A stretch of DNA of 7,386 nucleotides from Galactobacter sp. GTDB taxonomy: Bacteria > Actinomycetota > Actinomycetes > Actinomycetales > Micrococcaceae. Positions 5,201 through 7,386 of the stretch are shown here, piece by piece. The first letter of the stretch is position 1. Each line of letters opens with the position of its first letter. The notes under the pieces were generated by a model, which was not told the DNA's origin, did no database searches, and saw only the letters and a list, made by a program, of their open reading frames with translations. Position numbers and translations under genes: made by a program. The stretch is from the NCBI RefSeq assembly GCF_022712295.1, contig NZ_JALAGT010000023.1, forward strand, positions 1-7,386. The letters are read 5' to 3'.

Positions 5201-7318
5201 CACGTGCACGGTGAATTTGGTGCCATCCGGAACCAGTGCTGCCGCCGAGTTGTCGGTCAGATCCTTGCTGACGGCCACGGAGCCACGGGAGACGCCCTCG
5301 CCGGTGCCGCTGGCGTTGTACGTCTGCTCCTTCGTTGCACTCAGATTGACGCCATCACCCGTGAGGGTGTTGCTGTACTTGGTGCCCTTGGCATCCATGC
5401 CACCGGAGGTGGTGCAGGTGGTGTACGTGATGACGTACTGGTATTCCTTGCTGAACCCGGTGAAGTCGGAGCCGTTGGGAAGCTTCAGCGTCGGAGCATC
5501 AACGCTCAACTTGAAGCCGCCGTTGTCGCCGTCGACGGTGGCAGTGGTCTTATTGGCAAGGTCAACGTTTTGGAGGCCGCCACCATTGATCTGGTCCTGG
5601 GCCTGGATCTTCAGGTTCAGACGAGAGGTAGCCGTGCCGGGATCGCCGGCCGGGCACACCTGGTGTGCGGAGTCCTCACCGAAGTCGTCGACCAGCTCCA
5701 GCGGGGAGTTGACGCCGTCGATCTTCTCGCCGGGGATGACCACGGTCCAGTCGATGGTGGTCTGCGGCAGATGCTCCTTGCCGTCGATGGTGCGGGTCTG
5801 GTCGCTGATGTTGCCGGACTTGGCGTAATTGCGCCCCGGAACCGTGGCGCCTCCAGTGATCTCCTTCTCACCGATCTTCACCGTGTTGGAGTACTTGGTC
5901 CCACCGGCCGGCAGTCCTTCCTCAGTGGCACAAGTGTCATAGGAAATCAGGTAATAGTACGGCTTGCCCTTGAAGTCGAAGTCCGAGGTGGACTTGATGT
6001 CGGCCTTGAAGGAGAACGCCGTCCTGTCGCCATTCGGCGTGATCGTCGTGTCGAACTGCCCAGTGACGTCGGTGTCTGCTTCGCTGGTGGGGCCCTTGCG
6101 CTGCACGATCTTCACATTTTCGGGCTTGCAGAGCTTCTGGCCGGCACCGATGGTGTCCTCGAAATTGATGCCGTCCGTCTTCTTGAGGCCTTCGCCGGCC
6201 AGCGTGACGGTCCAGCGCACCTTCCCATTGCGGTCCTTACCGCCGACCACGCTGCCGGACTTGGAAGCGCCCGCATTGTAGGTCCAGTCCTGCGTCACGC
6301 CGACGCCGTCCACGCCTTCACCGATCACGTCAACGTAGGCACTGTTGTCATACACGGTGCCCGGCTCGTCGATACGACCGTCCGGGGTGCAGGTCTTGTA
6401 CTGGATGCGGTAGGTGTAGGCCGGATCCCAGCCGCCTTCCGGCGCGTTCAGGACGAAGTCGAAGTCCGACCCGGGCTTGGTGCCAGGGGTGGAAATGCTG
6501 CCGAGTGAGGTCACGTCCTTCGAGGTGTTGCCACGCACAGCAGTGATCTTGAGGCCACTGGGGTCACACAGCTGGTGGCCCTCGCCGAGAGTGTCGCTGA
6601 CGTGGACAGCGCCATTGCCCTGCAGCTTTTCCCCAGGAATGTCGATGGTCCAGGTCATGGACCACTTGTTACCGTTCAGCACACCGGACTTCTTCAGGTC
6701 GGTGGGCACAACGACACCGTCACCGATTCCCTTGTCGCCAGGGACCGTGACGGGGGTGTCCTTGCCGTTGAGATCGAAGTGAACGTCCTTCTCGGTGGTG
6801 GTCTCCGTCGCCAACACGTCGAAGGTGAAGGTGCCCTTGACGTCCTCGGGGTGTTCGGCCACCGCATCGCTCAGCGTGCACACGGCGTTGCCGTTCGACT
6901 TACTGGTGGTACACCTACCCCAGACCGTGCCGTCTGCACCCTTCAGGTCGAAGGACACGTTGCCGGGGAAGTCCAGCTCCGGCGGCAGGGTGATGTTGAA
7001 GGTATCGCCGGGCTTGGGCTCCGCATCCGACGCATCCCACTTGCCCGTCACCGTCAGCTGGTCGTTGACGATGGTCTGACCTGTGGTGTGGGTCGTGTTG
7101 GTGAGGATGACATCGGTGATCTTGATGTCCGTGTTGTGGTCAGCAAAGGCCGCGGCGGGTGCCACGACCAGTCCGACTACGGCCAGGATGGCCGCGGCGA
7201 ATGCTGAGATCACCCGGCGTAGGGATGAGCCTCGTGGTCCGGCCACGAGCGTGTCAGATGGTCTGTGTAAGCCCTTCTGGGAAGGACAATCATGACCATG
7301 ACGAATACGGATCCTCAT
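2267..7318 (-). CDS. Large sortase-anchored adhesin with Ig-like stalk; 5' end disrupted by an IS
   Basis: A predicted cell-wall surface adhesin; numbering is from the ATG at 7318 (1683 codons). Residues 1 to about 23 are read from IS sequence and are probably not native. SSLRRVISAF and a hydrophobic core to AFA (about 31-59) form a signal peptide, with cleavage before DHN. Residues 60-205 are an N-terminal domain with C136 and C147. Three adhesin-like domains (about 206-350, 351-498, 499-678) each carry a KSG Lys, a D in SDTLG/EDTIG/VDDFG, an Asn near the end, and two Cys. Eight DUF5979/CnaB-like Ig domains follow (starts about 679, 798, 911, 1027, 1142, 1261, 1378, 1494). A Thr/Pro/Glu linker (1610-1648) leads to LASTG (1650-1654), a membrane helix and RRRR. 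The ligand is unknown. No sortase gene is in view. No ribosome-binding site precedes ATG 7318; GTG at 7246 (residue 25) or GTG at 7213 (residue 36) could serve. The family and surface location are secure, the start is not. Confidence 0.85.
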   Translation of the reverse strand: MRIRIRHGHDCPSQKGLHRPSDTLVAGPRGSSLRRVISAFAAAILAVVGLVVAPAAAFADHNTDIKITDVILTNTTHTTGQTIVNDQLTVTGKWDASDAEPKPGDTFNITLPPELDFPGNVSFDLKGADGTVWGRCTTSKSNGNAVCTLSDAVAEHPEDVKGTFTFDVLATETTTEKDVHFDLNGKDTPVTVPGDKGIGDGVVVPTDLKKSGVLNGNKWSMTWTIDIPGEKLQGNGAVHVSDTLGEGHQLCDPSGLKITAVRGNTSKDVTSLGSISTPGTKPGSDFDFVLNAPEGGWDPAYTYRIQYKTCTPDGRIDEPGTVYDNSAYVDVIGEGVDGVGVTQDWTYNAGASKSGSVVGGKDRNGKVRWTVTLAGEGLKKTDGINFEDTIGAGQKLCKPENVKIVQRKGPTSEADTDVTGQFDTTITPNGDRTAFSFKADIKSTSDFDFKGKPYYYLISYDTCATEEGLPAGGTKYSNTVKIGEKEITGGATVPGRNYAKSGNISDQTRTIDGKEHLPQTTIDWTVVIPGEKIDGVNSPLELVDDFGEDSAHQVCPAGDPGTATSRLNLKIQAQDQINGGGLQNVDLANKTTATVDGDNGGFKLSVDAPTLKLPNGSDFTGFSKEYQYVITYTTCTTSGGMDAKGTKYSNTLTGDGVNLSATKEQTYNASGTGEGVSRGSVAVSKDLTDNSAAALVPDGTKFTVHVKEFAPNKTTPEVEYDLQVPLNGGPVKGLNPRGKGWTIQLSEPKFPNVSGVVFADPTFTASDGVTVSQDGKVATATLTPATNIEVKLTNTAQLGQVAITKALTGGAADQVDAEKEYTVTAKINTSELGSNVPAQQDRTFTLKAGETNVLKDLPIGAKVTFSEAKPTDDDTFTWGEPTFDPETVTVTKDNVSTPAKVTLTNKVERTVGTFSLSKKVTGDEAGNGAVPETVKVTATWKDADGKDQSKDLTLPTDGTSVPFGENLLIGTEVTLTETPLTDGSGIVWSDPTWDGTGVEASGKSAVVTIGRDAKANVTLTNKTTTSTARISLIKKVTGDAADQAKGAEYTVKATWKIGDQDFSKELKINAETATDLGVDLPHGTVVTIAEQTPPTIDTVTWGSITIEGDGVTDKGKGVAEVVVKDQQDATSLVTVTNEATWATGTFDLSKTVTGDEADNEAVPAEVTVTATWTDPEGQEQSKELTVPTDGSTVDFGERLRFGTEVTLTETPLENGSGINWVAPQWTIADDDMVVDGLSARVTIGHETTAKVALENKATTSTAGISLIKGLSGEAAGEVDPKTEFPVTATWKIGDEEFSKELTINSVEPTELGEELPYGTLVTITEGEQPGIDTVVWGSIVITGDDVTDNEDGSATVKVKNLQDDSTLITVTNEATWAPGTFSLTKDVTGVAADNSDIPETVDVTATWYEGDEQQSENLSVPTDGSKVEFGQDLPHGTEVTLAETPLDAAPAFTWADPAWEAEGIVVNDDGTATITIGAAKDIDVKLTNQAVESLGSLDVTKTLSGDGADKVAKDTTFPVTATWTDIAGDEQTADLELKAGKASTLENLPLGTKVTLTEDDAEDTDVVKWIGAEWSSEDESVEISADGTKAVVTVTGDPGAKAAVTLDNEYEDVPETPTEEPTTEPSTDAGTTPATNPSGTPTDDGSDGPLASTGTSIGIGMVVLILALIGAGITLMARRRRTH
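2291..2371 (-). other. LAxTG cell-wall sorting signal
   Basis: This encodes LASTG (2357-2371), then a hydrophobic helix of about 20 residues (roughly 1657-1676), with the RRRRTH tail running on to the stop. The order motif, helix, basic tail is the tripartite sortase signal. Ala in the second position rather than Pro is the preference reported for class E sortases of high-GC actinobacteria. It predicts covalent attachment to peptidoglycan after cleavage between Thr and Gly. Confidence 0.85.
3188..3895 (-). repeat. Second copy of the two-domain stalk repeat (domains 5-6)
   Basis: This encodes residues about 1142-1377, an A-type domain (TGTFDLSKTVTGDEA, TVPTDGS, TETPL) followed by a B-type domain (ISLIKGLSG, TWKIGD, FSKEL, IDTVVWGS). 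The same A-B order occurs in 3896-4588. Exact DNA identity persists in places: 34 bases at 3684-3717 equal 4380-4413, offset 696 bp. A following A-type domain (residues about 1378-1493, bases 2840-3187) begins a third unit. Confidence 0.8.
3896..4588 (-). repeat. First copy of the two-domain stalk repeat (domains 3-4)
   Basis: This encodes residues about 911-1141, an A-type domain (VGTFSLSKKVTGDEA, LPTDGT, TETPL) and a B-type domain (ISLIKKVTGDAA, TWKIGD, FSKEL, IDTVTWGS). It aligns with 3188-3895. A 27-base exact match at 3893-3919 and 3188-3214, offset 705 bp, marks the same B-to-A junction (TVTNEATWA) in both copies. This supports duplication of the pair rather than of single domains. Confidence 0.8.
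7231..7249. repeat. Small palindrome at the IS junction
   Basis: CTCGTGG (7231-7237), five bases, then CCACGAG (7243-7249) form a 7-bp inverted repeat. It lies exactly where the adhesin's signal-peptide coding sequence meets the presumed left end of the IS. It may be a preferred insertion target, a leftover control hairpin, or chance. Confidence 0.4.
7250..7269 (+). repeat. Presumed left terminal inverted repeat of the IS
   Basis: The bases from CGTGTCAGATGG through TGTGTAAG lie between the adhesin signal-peptide codons and the transposase ribosome-binding site. They are assigned by position and by resemblance to IS256-type ends. The matching right repeat is not in view. Confidence 0.45.
7273..7286 (+). 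promoter_or_regulatory. Ribosome-binding site of the transposase, inside a small hairpin
   Basis: GGGAAGGA (7279-7286) is a strong Shine-Dalgarno sequence five bases before the ATG at 7292. CCTTC (7273-7277), loop TGG and GAAGG (7281-7285) can pair, which would bury most of it in a 5-bp stem. The site decides the start at 7292 over the in-frame ATG at 7298. Confidence 0.6.
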
Positions 7319-7386
7319 GCCAACGGTGGCGGTGCTGCTGCGGTGGAGGCGTTGAAGGCCTCCGGCGGGCTGGATGAGGTCTTCAA
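7292..7386 (+). CDS. Transposase N-terminus, probably IS256 family (partial)
   Basis: Only the first 31 codons are in the window and the frame is open at the right edge. The start reads MTMTNTDPHANGGGAAAVEA, then LKASGGLDEVF. The pattern of a short polar leader followed by AAAVEALKASGxLDExF resembles the N-terminus of actinobacterial IS256-family (mutator-type) transposases, which act by a DDE mechanism and cut-and-paste or circle-forming transposition. None of the DDE catalytic residues is in the visible part, so activity cannot be judged. The start is supported by GGGAAGGA five bases upstream. The frame overlaps, in antisense, the first nine codons of the longest adhesin frame, which argues that the adhesin's ATG at 7318 is an accident of the insertion. 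The family is recalled from memory and is moderately sure. Confidence 0.6.
   Translation, partial: MTMTNTDPHANGGGAAAVEALKASGGLDEVF

Larger units (their letters stand above)
7250..7386 (+). mobile_element. Left end of an insertion sequence, probably IS256 family
   Basis: The segment combines an end-like sequence (GTGTCAGATGG, then TGTGTAAG at 7262-7269), a strong ribosome-binding site and the start of a transposase-like frame within 45 bp. This is a compact layout typical of IS left ends. A TGTGTAA heptamer close to the terminus is, from memory, a feature of many IS256-type ends. The exact boundary (7243-7252 possible) and the 8-9-bp target duplication cannot be fixed because the right end is outside the window. 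Confidence 0.6.

Noticed and set aside
4073..6508. An 811-codon open frame on the plus strand inside the adhesin gene
   Set aside because: It is antisense to the adhesin, whose GC-rich codons leave few stops on the opposite strand. The product shows low-complexity Gly/Leu/Arg/Val composition and no recognisable domain, while the minus strand encodes clear repeated domains.
7316..7318. ATG at 7318 as the native adhesin start
   Set aside because: It lies inside the presumed IS, opposite the transposase codons, with no ribosome-binding site upstream. It is kept as the feature boundary only because it is the longest open frame.
1..7386. CRISPR array, tRNA, rRNA or riboswitch
   Set aside because: No short regularly spaced repeats, tRNA-like cloverleaf or recognisable RNA gene sequence was seen. 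The repeats present are protein-domain repeats.

Overview
The window comes from a high-GC Gram-positive actinobacterium. The support is the strongly GC-rich third codon position, a cell-wall protein with an LAxTG-type sorting signal (typical of class E sortases in Actinomycetota), DUF5979-like surface domains and an actinobacterial style of short-chain dehydrogenase. The genus cannot be named from the sequence; a Micrococcales-like organism is only a guess.

Layout from left to right. Bases 1-551 (+) hold the C-terminal 182 codons of an ArsB/SLC13-type membrane permease, cut by the window edge. A non-coding gap (552-706) between convergent genes contains nested inverted repeats. A TetR-family repressor (707-1228, -) and an NAD(P)-dependent short-chain dehydrogenase/reductase (1396-2136, +) are divergent and share a 167-bp control region, the usual arrangement for a local repressor and its target. 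A perfect 18-bp-arm hairpin (2211-2248) separates the dehydrogenase from the convergent giant gene.

Bases 2267-7318 (-) are one open frame of 1683 codons for a wall-anchored adhesin or stalk protein. It has a signal peptide, a cysteine-containing N-terminal domain, three adhesin domains each with a Lys/Asp/Asn set and a Cys pair, and eight Ig-like (DUF5979/CnaB-like) domains. All eight keep a Lys/Glu/Asn set that would allow intramolecular isopeptide bonds. A Thr/Pro/Glu linker, LASTG, a membrane helix and an RRRR tail follow. Domains 3-7 of the stalk alternate between two subtypes, so the real repeat unit is a domain pair of about 232 residues.

The right end (about 7250-7386) is the left end of an insertion sequence, probably IS256 family. 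The start of its transposase reads rightward from 7292. The IS lies immediately upstream of the adhesin's signal peptide, so the adhesin's native promoter, ribosome-binding site and probably its start codon are missing from this window. The longest adhesin frame begins inside the IS in antisense to the transposase. The gene may therefore be silent, or expressed from IS-derived or non-AUG signals.

The most notable features are the IS-decapitated adhesin and its regular cross-link chemistry. No wholly new system could be established.
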